64,000 bases of DNA, taken from NCBI RefSeq assembly GCF_003054705.1, contig NZ_QAYX01000016.1, positions 62,001 through 126,000 of the forward strand. The letters are read 5' to 3'. Under the pieces are notes generated by a model. The model ran no database searches, was not told the origin of the DNA, and saw nothing but the letters and a program-made list of their open reading frames with translations. Position numbers and translations under genes: made by a program. Below are positions 7,442 to 16,111 of this stretch, in pieces (position 1 is the first letter of the stretch; each line of letters opens with the position of its first letter). The DNA is from Opitutus sp. ER46 (GTDB lineage Bacteria; Verrucomicrobiota; Verrucomicrobiia; Opitutales; Opitutaceae).

Positions 7442-9553
7442 ATGCCCGCTCCCACACCCTCCTCCGGTGCGCTTGCTCCGGACGCTGCCAACCTTTCCCC
7501 AACCCCCCTCGTCCCCAATTCCGAAGTGCCAGGCACTCCAGTCGAAGTCGGCAAGGACTCGCGGCCACCGGTCGCAGAGCTCCCTCGCCGAAGCTGGCTG
7601 GCGCGGCTGGTGAGCCGGCGGCATGGCGGGGCGTGGCTGACGGTGGGCCTGATCCTGGTCGCCAGCTGCCTGATGCGGCTGGCCTTGCTGGCGAAGGCGG
7701 GCGGGGAGGCGGGGTGGGATGCGAGCCTGTTGGGGGCCTTTGCCTGGGGCACGGCCTTCGACCTGGGTACCGCGCTTTGGTGGTCGCTGCCGGTGGCGCT
7801 GTTGCTGGCGGCCCTCCCGGCCCGGTTTTTCGAACGTCGCGTGGGGCGGGCGCTGGCGTGGCTCGCGCTCTTTGCCGGGGTGTACGCGTTGGGTTTTACG
7901 GCGCTCGCGGAGTGGGTGTTCTGGGATGAGTTTGGCGTCCGCTTCAACTTCATCGCGGTGGATTACCTCGTGTACACGACGGAGGTCGTGGGGAATATCC
8001 GCGAGTCGTACCCGATGCCCCTGCTCCTGGGCGGGCTGGCCGTGCTCTCGGCCGGCGGCGTGTGGCTCATCAGCCGCACCGGACTGATCGCCGCGTGGCT
8101 GGCGCATCCGGCGGAACCGGCGCGCCGCCGGTGGCGCGCGGCGGCCGGGTGGGCTGTCGCCGCAGTGCTGGTGGGGATGGCGCTGCAGCAGGACCGGCTG
8201 CCGCGGTTTGCCAATGCGTACAACGCGGAGCTCGCCAAGAACGGTCCCTGGTCGTTCTTCGCGGCGTTCCGGGCCAACGAGCTCGATTTCGACACGTTCT
8301 ATCCGACCGAAAACATTGACGCGGCCTTCTCCCGGGTGCGTCGCCGACTCGAGGGCTCCCCGAGCGCCGCGGCGGTGGCGACCGTGGCGGGCACCCGCGA
8401 CCTGCTCCGACCGGTGGTGCATGCCGGGCCCGAACGGCGGCTGAACGTGATCCAGATCACGGTGGAGAGCCTGAGCGCGAGCTTCCTGACGCGCTATGGC
8501 AACAAGGAGGGCATCACGCCGAACCTCGATGCGCTGATGCCCTCGGCGCTGGTCTTCGACCGCTTTTATGCGACGGGCAACCGCACCGACCGGGGCATGG
8601 AGGCGCTGACGCTCAGCGTGCCGCCCACGCCGGGGCGCTCGCTGGTGAAACGGCCCGTGAACGACGGGTTGTTCACGCTCGGCTCGGTCTTCCGCAGCAA
8701 GGGGTACGCGACGACGTTCGTGTACAGCGGCTACGGATACTTCGACAACATGAACGCCTTCTTTGGCGGCAATGGGTACAAGGTCGTGGACCGGGCCGGT
8801 GTGGCGAAGGAGGACATCACCTTTGCCAACGCTTGGGGCGCCTGCGACGAGGATCTCTATCGCTGGGCGCTGCGGGAGGCGGACGCCGAGTACGCCGCCG
8901 GCCGGCCCTTCTATCAGTTCGTGATGACGACCTCGAATCACCGCCCCTTCACGTTTCCCGACGGCCGGATTGACCTGCCGTCGAAGACGTCGCGCCGGGC
9001 GGGCGGGGTGAAGTACACCGACTATGCCATCGGCCAGCTCCTGCGGCAGGCGGCGACCAAGCCCTGGTTCAAGGACACGATCTTCGTGATCGTGGCGGAC
9101 CACTGTGCGTCGAGCGCCGGGAAGACCGAGCTGCCGGTTTGGAACTACCACATTCCGCTCATCATCTACGCGCCGGGCGGCCAGGTGCAGCCGGGCGTCG
9201 TCAGTACGCTTGCCAGCCAGGTCGACTATGCGCCGACGCTGCTCGGGCTGCTGGGCTGGTCGTATCCGAGCCGGTTCTTCGGCGTGGATGTGCTGGCGCC
9301 GGATCATCCGGAAGGCCGCGCCCTGATGGGCACGTATCAGAAGCTTGGCCTGTACCGCGGCGACAAGCTGGCGGTGATCGAGCCGGTGCGGCGGAGCGCG
9401 AGTTACTCGTACGACCGGACGACGCATGCGCAGCTGCCGATCGACCCCGATCCCGAACTCATGGCCGACGCGGTCGCCTACTATCAGACGGCAAGCTGGC
9501 TCTTCGCCCATCGCGTGCAGCGGGCTCTGGAGTCGAAGGGCGCGGGGCGCTGA
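7442..9553 (+). CDS. LtaS-like membrane sulfatase (phosphoglycerol transferase superfamily)
   Basis: A 703-residue protein with a proline-rich cytoplasmic N terminus of about 60 residues, then five hydrophobic helices between roughly residues 65 and 255. A large alkaline-phosphatase-fold domain starts near residue 335. Fold signatures are NVIQITVESLSASFLTRYG (metal-binding Glu), the nucleophile region GNRTDRGMEAL, and VIVADHCASSAGK near the C-terminal metal site. The family transfers phosphoglycerol or phosphoethanolamine from lipids onto surface glycans. A Gram-negative host makes OpgB- or EptA-like envelope modification more likely than lipoteichoic acid synthesis. It is divergent from a CusRS-like pair and shares its candidate operator, which would make sense if envelope charge is adjusted under metal stress. 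The specific substrate is not determinable here. Confidence 0.8.
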   Translation: MPAPTPSSGALAPDAANLSPTPLVPNSEVPGTPVEVGKDSRPPVAELPRRSWLARLVSRRHGGAWLTVGLILVASCLMRLALLAKAGGEAGWDASLLGAFAWGTAFDLGTALWWSLPVALLLAALPARFFERRVGRALAWLALFAGVYALGFTALAEWVFWDEFGVRFNFIAVDYLVYTTEVVGNIRESYPMPLLLGGLAVLSAGGVWLISRTGLIAAWLAHPAEPARRRWRAAAGWAVAAVLVGMALQQDRLPRFANAYNAELAKNGPWSFFAAFRANELDFDTFYPTENIDAAFSRVRRRLEGSPSAAAVATVAGTRDLLRPVVHAGPERRLNVIQITVESLSASFLTRYGNKEGITPNLDALMPSALVFDRFYATGNRTDRGMEALTLSVPPTPGRSLVKRPVNDGLFTLGSVFRSKGYATTFVYSGYGYFDNMNAFFGGNGYKVVDRAGVAKEDITFANAWGACDEDLYRWALREADAEYAAGRPFYQFVMTTSNHRPFTFPDGRIDLPSKTSRRAGGVKYTDYAIGQLLRQAATKPWFKDTIFVIVADHCASSAGKTELPVWNYHIPLIIYAPGGQVQPGVVSTLASQVDYAPTLLGLLGWSYPSRFFGVDVLAPDHPEGRALMGTYQKLGLYRGDKLAVIEPVRRSASYSYDRTTHAQLPIDPDPELMADAVAYYQTASWLFAHRVQRALESKGAGR

Positions 9554-9564
9554 GCCTCCCCGGG

Positions 9565-9711
9565 TCTTCCTCTTTCTCTTTATCTTCCTCTTTCTCTCCG
9601 ACCTCGTCGGCCGGGGGTCGTGGATCGAGTGGTGACCCTCCCGCTGCCGTGTTCGTAGAGCGAGAACTGAGCAATCGAGAGTAAGAGAAAGAGGAAGAGT
9701 AAGAGAAAGAG
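9565..9711. repeat. Mirrored pyrimidine/purine tracts
   Basis: A pyrimidine tract at 9565-9598 (units TCTTCCTCTTTCTCTT) is followed about 80 nt later by a purine tract at 9677-9711 (units AGAGAAAGAGGAAGAG). The second is close to the reverse complement of the first, so the pair could fold into a long stem. It fills most of the gap between two co-directional genes. Confidence 0.8.
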
Positions 9712-9777
9712 CCGAGTCCCGGAGGGACGAGCGGCTTGCGCTCGCAAGGTGAGGGAGGGTAGCGTGTTGGCGTGCCC

Positions 9778-10875
9778 ATGACACCCCCGCGGCAAAGCAT
9801 CCTGGTGGTCGACGATACGCCGGCGAACCTGCAACTGCTCGATGGCATGTTGAAGGAATGTGGGTACCGCGTGCGACCGGTGACCAATGGAGCGCATGCC
9901 TTGCGGGCGGTGCGCACCGAGCCGCCGGATCTGGTGTTGCTGGACGTCACGATGCCCGAAATGAACGGCTACGACGTCTGCCGGCAGCTCAAGGCCGATC
10001 CCGCGACGGCGGACATTCCGGTCCTGTTCATCAGCGCGTTGTCGGAGACCGAGGACAAGCTGCGGGCCTTTGAGGCGGGCGGCGTGGACTACGTGAGCAA
10101 GCCTTTCCAATTCGCCGAAGTGGCGGCCCGCGTGAAGACGCACCTCCAGCTGCGCCGCCAGCAGCGCGAACTGCAGGAGAGCCTGCTGCGGGAGCGCAAT
10201 CTCGAGCGGCTGCGCGACCAGCTGACGCACCTGATCGTGCACGACATGCGTTCCCCGTTGCTGGCGCTGAAACTCACGATGGACGTGCTGCAGCCGTCGG
10301 CGCCGCCCGAAGATGCCGAATTGGTCGCGGGGGCGAAGGCCGAGATCGAGGGGTTGGTGGAGATGGTGGCGCAGTTGCTCGACGTCGCGAAAATGGAGTC
10401 GGGAACCCTCCAGCCGCTGCTGACGCCCGTGAACCTGCCCGAACTGGCGCAGTCCGTCCTGGCCGGGCTGAAGCCGTTGGTGCGCGAGACCGAAGTGCGT
10501 TTTGAGGCGCCGGCGACGCTGACGGTCCAGGCTGACCGCGAGCTGATCCGCCGTGTGCTGCTGAACCTGATGACGAACGCGCTGAAACTCGCGCGCCGCG
10601 GGCATGTCGCCATTCGGCTGATACCGACGGAGGGCGGCGCGCGCATCGAGGTGCAGGACGATGGTCCCGGAATCGCGCCGGAGCTCCACACGGTCATCTT
10701 CGAGAAGTTCGGCCAGGTGGAGCGCGAGCATGCCAAATACGGCACGGCCCTTGGCCTCGCGTTCGCGAAGATGGCGGTCGAGGCGCATTACGGCACGATT
10801 GGGGTCACGAGTGCCGAGGGGCAGGGCAGCACGTTCTGGTTCACGCTGCCTGCCAACGCCGCGCCGGCACAATGA
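9778..10875 (+). CDS. Receiver domain-histidine kinase (REC-HK) signalling protein
   Basis: About 365 residues and soluble. An N-terminal receiver (SILVVDDTPANLQLLDGML, phosphoacceptor Asp in LVLLDVTMPEMNGYD, Lys in DYVSKPFQ) is joined by a coiled coil (QQRELQESLLRERNLERL) to a kinase core. The core has H-box LIVHDMRSPLLALKL, N-box NLMTNALKL and G-box DDGPGIAPEL. No membrane segment or separate output domain is present, so it may act as a phosphorelay intermediate or sense its signal through the receiver. An in-frame GTG at 9772 is better spaced from the GAGGGAGGG ribosome site at 9751, so the start could be six bases upstream. It converges with the PL9-like gene, leaving 4 nt between stops. 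Confidence 0.85.
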   Translation: MTPPRQSILVVDDTPANLQLLDGMLKECGYRVRPVTNGAHALRAVRTEPPDLVLLDVTMPEMNGYDVCRQLKADPATADIPVLFISALSETEDKLRAFEAGGVDYVSKPFQFAEVAARVKTHLQLRRQQRELQESLLRERNLERLRDQLTHLIVHDMRSPLLALKLTMDVLQPSAPPEDAELVAGAKAEIEGLVEMVAQLLDVAKMESGTLQPLLTPVNLPELAQSVLAGLKPLVRETEVRFEAPATLTVQADRELIRRVLLNLMTNALKLARRGHVAIRLIPTEGGARIEVQDDGPGIAPELHTVIFEKFGQVEREHAKYGTALGLAFAKMAVEAHYGTIGVTSAEGQGSTFWFTLPANAAPAQ

Positions 10876-10879
10876 GCGC

Positions 10880-12253
10880 CTACGGCGTCTCGTAGGGCCC
10901 GACGTCGGGCGCCGCCCCGCGGTAGGGAATTGGCGGGAGCGAGTAGCCGCGGTCAGCGATGGCTTCGGTGCGCGCGCCGGCATCGATCAACCGGCTGCTC
11001 GGACGCAGCCGGCCGAAGCGGTCGGGAAGAGAACCATCGGCGTGCCGCGGCGCGGCGGCGTCGGCTCGATCGAGCGAGACGAAGTCCGCCGGCGTGGCGG
11101 TGATGGCGCCCTGCCAGGTGTTCGCTTCCGCGAGATGTGGAATCTTGATCGCACTCTCGGCGGTGCCGCGGCCGAGCAGGACGTTGTTGCGGAAGACGAA
11201 ACGGCGGCCGGGGTTCGGCTGGTTCCAGAAGTTGATGTTCCGCCGGTTGTCGAAGCTCAGGCAGTTTTCCACGTACATGCCGTCCTGGTGATTGTTCTGG
11301 TCGATGCCGGTGGCGCGATTGCCGAAGCTGATGCCGTTGCGCAGCACGTTCGTGCCGCGGGAAAGTGCGGAGCATTTGCCGCCGCCGGTGCTGTGATTGC
11401 CGCCCAGCTTGAAGCCGTTGCCGTCGCCGCGGAACAGCGTCTCGGTCAGCGGCTTGCCGGTCCGGGCCTGATAGACCTCGGCGTGATCGCTCCAGACACC
11501 GTTGCTCCAGGTCCAGCAGTTCTCGATCACCACGCCGTAGCCCGACTCAAAGCAGTCCCAGCCGTCGTCGGAGTTGCTCCAGCTGCGGCAGCCGAAGAAC
11601 GAGTTGCCCTGGCCGGAGCTGAGGCTGCAGCCAAAGCCGTCGGCATCGGTTCCCGGGTATTGCGCGCCGCCCGGCCTGGTCTTGTACCAGTCGAAATTGT
11701 GGTGCGCGTCGCAGTTGACGAAGCGGTTGAACGCGGCGCGTTCGCCGGCCGCGTTGCCTGTCTCGCCGTGCTCGAGCGTCACGCTGAACCCGGAGCCGCC
11801 GTTGTGGTGCGAGACGCAACGCTCGAACTGATTGTGGCTGCCCTGGATGAAGACACCCTGGTTGTACGCGCCCGTGATCTCGAGGCCGCGGAGCACGTAG
11901 TAGTTGCCGGTGATCGTGATCGCGCGGGCGGAGCCGCTCGGGGCCAGGGCGCTGCCGTCGATGATCGGGTGCTCGCCCGGCGCGGCTTCGAGCGTGAGGG
12001 GAGCGCCAGGCTGGCCGCTGGAGGCGAGGACAAGTGTCTGGGTCAGGGCATAGCGGCCGCCGTGTAGGATCACGGTGTCGCCCGGCCGCAGCTGGCCCGC
12101 AGCCTTGGCGAGTGTGGTCGGGGCGTTGGCCAACGTGCCGGGCTGGGAGACGGCACCGTCAGGGGCGGCGTGGAACGTCGTGCCGGAGGCGGGGGGCACC
12201 GCCAGGCAGAGAAGGAGGGGGAGGAGGGGTTTCACGCGTAGCAGCGAATACAT
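10880..12253 (-). CDS. PL9-like pectate lyase (secreted right-handed beta-helix protein)
   Basis: A 457-residue protein with a clear Sec signal (MYSLLRVKPLLPLLLCLAVP, cleavage near ASG). The mature protein begins with FHAAPDGAVSQPGTLANAP, the start typical of beta-helix lyases. It has repeated coils such as YNQGVFIQGSHNQFERC and NSFFGCRSWSNSDDGWDCF, the latter resembling the PelL/PelX region of family PL9 that binds catalytic calcium. Such enzymes cleave polygalacturonate by beta-elimination outside the cell. A general right-handed beta-helix protein without lyase activity cannot be excluded. No neighbouring pectin genes are seen. The gene stands alone between convergent and co-directional genes, with 290 bp of featureless DNA upstream. 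Confidence 0.72.
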   Translation of the reverse strand: MYSLLRVKPLLPLLLCLAVPPASGTTFHAAPDGAVSQPGTLANAPTTLAKAAGQLRPGDTVILHGGRYALTQTLVLASSGQPGAPLTLEAAPGEHPIIDGSALAPSGSARAITITGNYYVLRGLEITGAYNQGVFIQGSHNQFERCVSHHNGGSGFSVTLEHGETGNAAGERAAFNRFVNCDAHHNFDWYKTRPGGAQYPGTDADGFGCSLSSGQGNSFFGCRSWSNSDDGWDCFESGYGVVIENCWTWSNGVWSDHAEVYQARTGKPLTETLFRGDGNGFKLGGNHSTGGGKCSALSRGTNVLRNGISFGNRATGIDQNNHQDGMYVENCLSFDNRRNINFWNQPNPGRRFVFRNNVLLGRGTAESAIKIPHLAEANTWQGAITATPADFVSLDRADAAAPRHADGSLPDRFGRLRPSSRLIDAGARTEAIADRGYSLPPIPYRGAAPDVGPYETP

Positions 12254-12543
12254 CTCCAGGGTGGGAAGGCGAGCGACGGCGAATCGGTGCCGGGTGAGCT
12301 GGAGTGGGGCGGCACAAAGCAGGACGAGCGCGCCGTTGTCATTTAGCCGGGCGCCCGGTGTGCCGATGATGCCGATGTGGTCCGATCCCGTTTCAACGTG
12401 GGTTCATTGTTTGCCGGCACGTGGCAGGTCGCCGCGCGCGGGACGCGCTTTGCCACGTCCGCTTGCGCGGCTTGGGTGAACCCCACGGTGCATGCCTGGA
12501 CCGAGGCCAGGTCGCGGCAGGCGAAGGGGCGGAAAGTAGTCTC

Positions 12544-14769
12544 TCAGCGCGCGAGTTCGCGGGCGGGGGCGTAGGCAGGATCGATCGCCAGCGCGCGGCG
12601 TGCGGCGGCGCGGGCGGCCTCCGGTTGGCCCTGGCCCCAGAGAATCGTGGCGCGGGCGTACGGGTAATCTGCGACATCGGGTGCGGCGTGCTCGGCCCGC
12701 TCGAGCGCGGTGATGCCCTCGGCCGCGCGGCCAGTCTGCGCGAGGAGCAGCCCGAGATTGTACCACGCGCGATGGAGCATGGCGTCGCGGCGCACGGCTT
12801 CGCGCAGCGCCAGCTCAGCGTCAGGCAGGCGGTTGGAGGCGGCGAAGGTGAGCGCGGCCTCGAAGGCGAGATGGGCGTTGGACGGCGCGAGTTGCGCGGC
12901 GCGCCAGAATTCGGCGGCGGCGCCGGCGGCATCGCCCTGCTCGTTGAGGAAGAGCGCGAGCGTTTCACGGATGCCGGGTGAGTTCGGGTCCCACGCGATG
13001 GCCTGGCGGAAGCACGCCTCGGCGGCGGCGGTCTCGCCCCGCGCGGCGCGGGCTTGGCCCAGCTGGACCTGACCGAGCGGTTGGTCGGCGTTGAAACGCA
13101 GGTAGGCATCGAGGTCGGCGCGCGCGGGTGCGTCGGCGGGCAGGTCGCGGGCGAGGGCCCAGGCGGCTTCGAGCCTCACGAGTCGGCTCGTATCCTGCAG
13201 TGCGGCGCGGACGGATTCGGGCGCGGCGTTGGCGGCGGCCAGCAGGCGGACGGCCTCGGCGCGGACGAGCGGGTGCGGGTCGGCGCGGGCGGCTTGGGCG
13301 GCCTGCGTGACTGCCGGATCCGCCGCCCACGGGAGAGTGAGTTGGAGGAGGGTGGCCTTCCACGCGGGGACGTCCTCGCCGGCGATCAGCGCGAGGAGCC
13401 GGGCGGGGGCCTCGGGCGCGCCGCGCTGGGCGGCGGCGACGGCGCGGGCGCGGGCGCGTTGGCGGGAGTCAAGCTTGGCGCCGTACCACTGGGCGTTCGC
13501 CGCGATCTGCCAATCAATGCCGCGGTCGGCGTGGCAGCGATCGCAGGCGTTGGGGATGCCGAGTTCCTTCGTGAGTAGCGGGTCGGGCTTGAGAAACCCG
13601 TGGTCGTGGCGCGGGTCGCGCTGCATGTAGGTGGTCGTCGGCATGTGGCAGGCGACGCACTGGTTGCCGGTGCTGTCTGGCTTGTGGTGCGAGTGCGCCA
13701 ACGGGTCGATGATGGGCGCGTTGCGCGGGTTGGGCTGGCCGTGGCATTGCTGGCACAGGGCGTTGGTCGCGGCCGGCAGGCGGGTCTTGCCGCTGTGCGG
13801 GTCGTGACAATCGAGGCATGTGACGCGGGCCTTGCCGCCCATCCGGCTCGTGAGGAGGGACGTCCAGTTGAAGTCCTCGTCGCGGACCTGGCCGTCGGGG
13901 TAGAACGTGGCGGCGTCGACCGGCAGCGTGACGCGGAAGTGGTCGAAGTAGGCCAGACCGGGGCGCGGTTCGCCGACGAGGACCTCGTTGCGGGCGTGGC
14001 ACGGGGCGCAGGTTTCGGTGGCGCGTGCGCGGTCGGTCGCCTGCCGCCAGAGCGCGGGCGGCGTGCGGTAACCGGGCGTCGCGTGGTCGGGCGTGAGCCC
14101 GTCGTGACACTGGACGCAGCCGACGCCGTGCTCGAGCCACGTGGAGGCGTAGGCGTCGGTCGCCGGCTCGTAGTTCTTGGCAAAGTCGGTGAGGTGGCAC
14201 TGGGCGCACATCGAGTTCCAGTTCATGCCGCGGCCGCGCCAGTGGCCCCATTCGCCGGGCTGGCGGCGCTCGTTGCCGAAGACGTTGAACCAGTCTTTGC
14301 GCGCCGGATCGTAGGCGATTTCGCTGGCCTGGTAGCGTCCGCGCCCGGTGGGCACGATGTACTGGCGCAGGGGCGTGTGGCCGAGGACGAAGTCGGCCGT
14401 GTAGGTGTCGGCAGGCTGGCCGGCGCGCTGCTCGGAGAACGCGGGCTTCCCGGTGTCGAGCCGAAGCTGATACGTGACGTCGTGGAGTGCGAACAGGGCG
14501 CGCGGGGTGAATGCCTCGGCATCCTGCGCGACGTCGAACGGGCGGTGCGCTTTCGCGTGATGCGAGTCGGCCCAGGCCCGGTGGATGTCGGCGTGGCACT
14601 GCTGACACGACGCGGAGTTGCGGGCGAGTGGCCGCGGCGGCGGGGTGGGGCGGGCGCGCAGCGACCAGAACAGTGCGCCGAGTTGCCAGGCCGCGCCGAG
14701 CAGCAGCAACGTGCTGCCCCCGGCGAGTAGCCAGGTGAGCAGGCGTTTGCGGGCGGGCGACGGCGGCAT
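12544..14769 (-). CDS. Octaheme c-type cytochrome with HEAT/TPR-like C terminus
   Basis: A 741-residue protein anchored by one N-terminal helix (LLTWLLAGGSTLLLLGAAW), with the rest in the periplasm. Eight CxxCH haem-binding motifs are visible in order: CQQCH, CAQCH, CVQCH, CAPCH, CLDCH, CQQCH, CVACH and CDRCH, all before about residue 420. The remaining 320 residues are alanine-rich helical repeats, first HEAT-like (ALQDTSRLVRLEAAWALA), then TPR-like (AWYNLGLLLAQTGRAAEGI). Such fusions occur in Planctomycetes and Verrucomicrobia and are thought to carry electrons between membrane quinol oxidation and a periplasmic partner, held by the repeats; the partner is unknown. No reductase or cytochrome maturation gene lies nearby. 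The upstream DNA is the long hairpin-rich gap. Confidence 0.88.
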   Translation of the reverse strand: MPPSPARKRLLTWLLAGGSTLLLLGAAWQLGALFWSLRARPTPPPRPLARNSASCQQCHADIHRAWADSHHAKAHRPFDVAQDAEAFTPRALFALHDVTYQLRLDTGKPAFSEQRAGQPADTYTADFVLGHTPLRQYIVPTGRGRYQASEIAYDPARKDWFNVFGNERRQPGEWGHWRGRGMNWNSMCAQCHLTDFAKNYEPATDAYASTWLEHGVGCVQCHDGLTPDHATPGYRTPPALWRQATDRARATETCAPCHARNEVLVGEPRPGLAYFDHFRVTLPVDAATFYPDGQVRDEDFNWTSLLTSRMGGKARVTCLDCHDPHSGKTRLPAATNALCQQCHGQPNPRNAPIIDPLAHSHHKPDSTGNQCVACHMPTTTYMQRDPRHDHGFLKPDPLLTKELGIPNACDRCHADRGIDWQIAANAQWYGAKLDSRQRARARAVAAAQRGAPEAPARLLALIAGEDVPAWKATLLQLTLPWAADPAVTQAAQAARADPHPLVRAEAVRLLAAANAAPESVRAALQDTSRLVRLEAAWALARDLPADAPARADLDAYLRFNADQPLGQVQLGQARAARGETAAAEACFRQAIAWDPNSPGIRETLALFLNEQGDAAGAAAEFWRAAQLAPSNAHLAFEAALTFAASNRLPDAELALREAVRRDAMLHRAWYNLGLLLAQTGRAAEGITALERAEHAAPDVADYPYARATILWGQGQPEAARAAARRALAIDPAYAPARELAR

Positions 14770-14839
14770 GAACGGAAAGCCAAGAGCAAGCGCAGCGCGC
14801 GGGGAGGTCTCAACCTGAAAGCAGAAGCAGCCTGTCGGA

Positions 14840-14872
14840 AGCAGCCTGTCGGACTTCGTCCGACAGGCTGCT
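14840..14872. repeat. 15-bp perfect hairpin with preceding direct repeat
   Basis: AGCAGCCTGTCGGAC pairs perfectly with GTCCGACAGGCTGCT around a TTC loop. Just before it, AAGCAGCCTGTCGG occurs twice in tandem. A second hairpin (CAAAATGG/CCATTTTG, 14876-14896) follows. These lie 70-130 bp upstream of the cytochrome gene and could shape its transcript start or block read-through. Confidence 0.75.
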
Positions 14873-14896
14873 TATCAAAATGGCTGCGCCATTTTG

Positions 14897-15377
14897 GGAG
14901 GTGGGGCAGGAGCGCAATCGAAGGGAAATTTCCCCCGGAAAGGCGCGGCGAATCCGAGGAGCAGTAGGGCCGCAAGGAAGCGCAAAAGGCGCAAAGGACA
15001 GACAGGACCCGACGTCAGAACTAAACAGGAGTTCGCCGAGGAAGCAGAGAATGGTCGTTGTTCCGCTCCGCGCCCCGGTGGGCGCTCGGAAACGACAGGC
15101 TTCGCGCCCCCCATGGGCGCGGCGAAAGGCACGGTCGTTGCCCCTTTGGGCGCGCACAAACAGTACGGTCCGTGTCCTGATGCCGCATGGTTGCCGCCCT
15201 TTCCGTGCAGATTTCTGCCCGGCTCGTGCACGCAGAGTGTTCGTGTCGCGCCCTCTTTCGCCCCGGCGCGCCCTTTTCGCGCCCCAATTCCGCCCCGAGT
15301 TCGCTCCCAGGGGCGCCCCGATTCTGCCACGATCCGGCCCTGAATCGCCCCTCCCACCTGCTCACCGCTCGACCCAT
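14897..15377. other. Non-coding, hairpin-rich stretch
   Basis: No convincing gene is seen: the open frames here are Arg/Pro-rich and lack any domain. Three GCGCCC...GGGCGC-type hairpins occur at 15070-15085, 15104-15120 and (shorter, GCCC/GGGC) 15140-15151. They are followed by degenerate CGCGCCC/TTCG repeats to about 15320. Confidence 0.5.
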
Positions 15378-15402
15378 TCGGTTTTCGCGTCGCGAAAACC
15401 GA
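15378..15402. repeat. Perfect 12-bp-arm palindrome (TTTTCGCG/CGCGAAAA)
   Basis: Arms TCGGTTTTCGCG and CGCGAAAACCGA surround a single T. A related hairpin, TTGTTTTCGCC/GGCGAAAACAA with a CGT loop, sits at 15541-15565. The two flank the triple-repeat element at 15427-15519. Confidence 0.75.
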
Positions 15403-15426
15403 GGACGTCGAGGGGACGATGGCTGC

Positions 15427-15519
15427 AATTATAATTAGCTCAATCGCAACGAGTAGCGTGATAATGTCCAGATACTCGGGAATAATGTCCGGATACTCCT
15501 GCGATAATGTCCGGATACT
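15427..15519 (+). repeat. Two-copy element: AATTATAA box plus three ATAATGTCCGGATACT repeats (copy 1)
   Basis: An AATTATAATT palindrome starts at 15427. The first 16-nt repeat starts 34 nt later at 15461 (one mismatch, CCAGATACT), with exact copies at 15482 and 15504. The period of 21-22 nt puts the copies on one face of the helix. The same layout with the same 34-nt spacing occurs at 61273-61365. No transposase gene is adjacent. Confidence 0.85.
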
Positions 15520-15799
15520 TTCGCGTCGTGTCCGGCGCTCTTGTTTTCGCCCGTGGCGAAAACAAAGGCGCGCTGCAGCTGCTCGTCATGGGACGGTTCC
15601 TCGACGTGGCGGTGCGCGACATCGTGATCGCGCTGAGCGGCCCGCTCGTGCTGGCGCGGCTGACGTCGCTGGTGTTCGATCGCGGGCACGCAGCGGCGAA
15701 TCGGCACGACTGAGAATTCGCGTCGCGGATGAAGTCTCGACGCACCGCAGGTGCGAGGGAGGGGCGAGAGGCGCGTGAGGCGAAACGCGCCGCCGCCGG

Positions 15800-15979
15800 C
15801 TAGTGCGACCCGGCGGGCGCGGCGGCGTGCTGTTCCACCGGCACCTTGGCGGGGAACGTGTGCGCGAGGAACCAACCGCCGGCAATGACGGCGGCGATCA
15901 CCGCAATGGCGACGGCCTTCGGCACCTTCTTCTCACGAGAATCCATCCCGATTTCACGGGTGTAATCACGGCTAACCAT
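15800..15979 (-). CDS. Small single-helix membrane protein (59 residues)
   Basis: The reverse strand encodes MVSRDYTREIG followed by MDSREKK, a hydrophobic helix (VAIAVIAAVIAGGWFLAHTF, about residues 21-40) and a short hydrophilic tail ending in APAGSH and TAG. A basic N terminus followed by one helix suggests a membrane protein with its tail outside the cytoplasm. Two in-frame ATGs are possible (15979 and 15946); the longer is given because the extra 11 residues look protein-like. I do not recognise the family. Codon use matches the GC-rich neighbours, which argues for a real gene rather than noise. It is divergent from the Sde182-like gene at 16112. Confidence 0.6.
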   Translation of the reverse strand: MVSRDYTREIGMDSREKKVPKAVAIAVIAAVIAGGWFLAHTFPAKVPVEQHAAAPAGSH

Positions 15980-16111
15980 ACCCGAATATACCGCCCGGAG
16001 CGCGGCCGACGGAAATGCTTCGTTGGTGCTGACGGTGATACCGGAAAGGTATGGGACGGGCCCTGTTCACGGAGGTCGCGTTTCATTCGGTAATCGTTTC
16101 TCTCGGGCGCC

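Noticed and set aside
9778-10875. REC-HK protein as a pseudokinase
   Set aside because: The H-box histidine, N-box asparagine and G-box glycines are all present.
14897-15377. Protein genes in the hairpin-rich gap
   Set aside because: All open frames are Arg/Pro-rich on both strands and follow the palindromic GCGCCC repeats.
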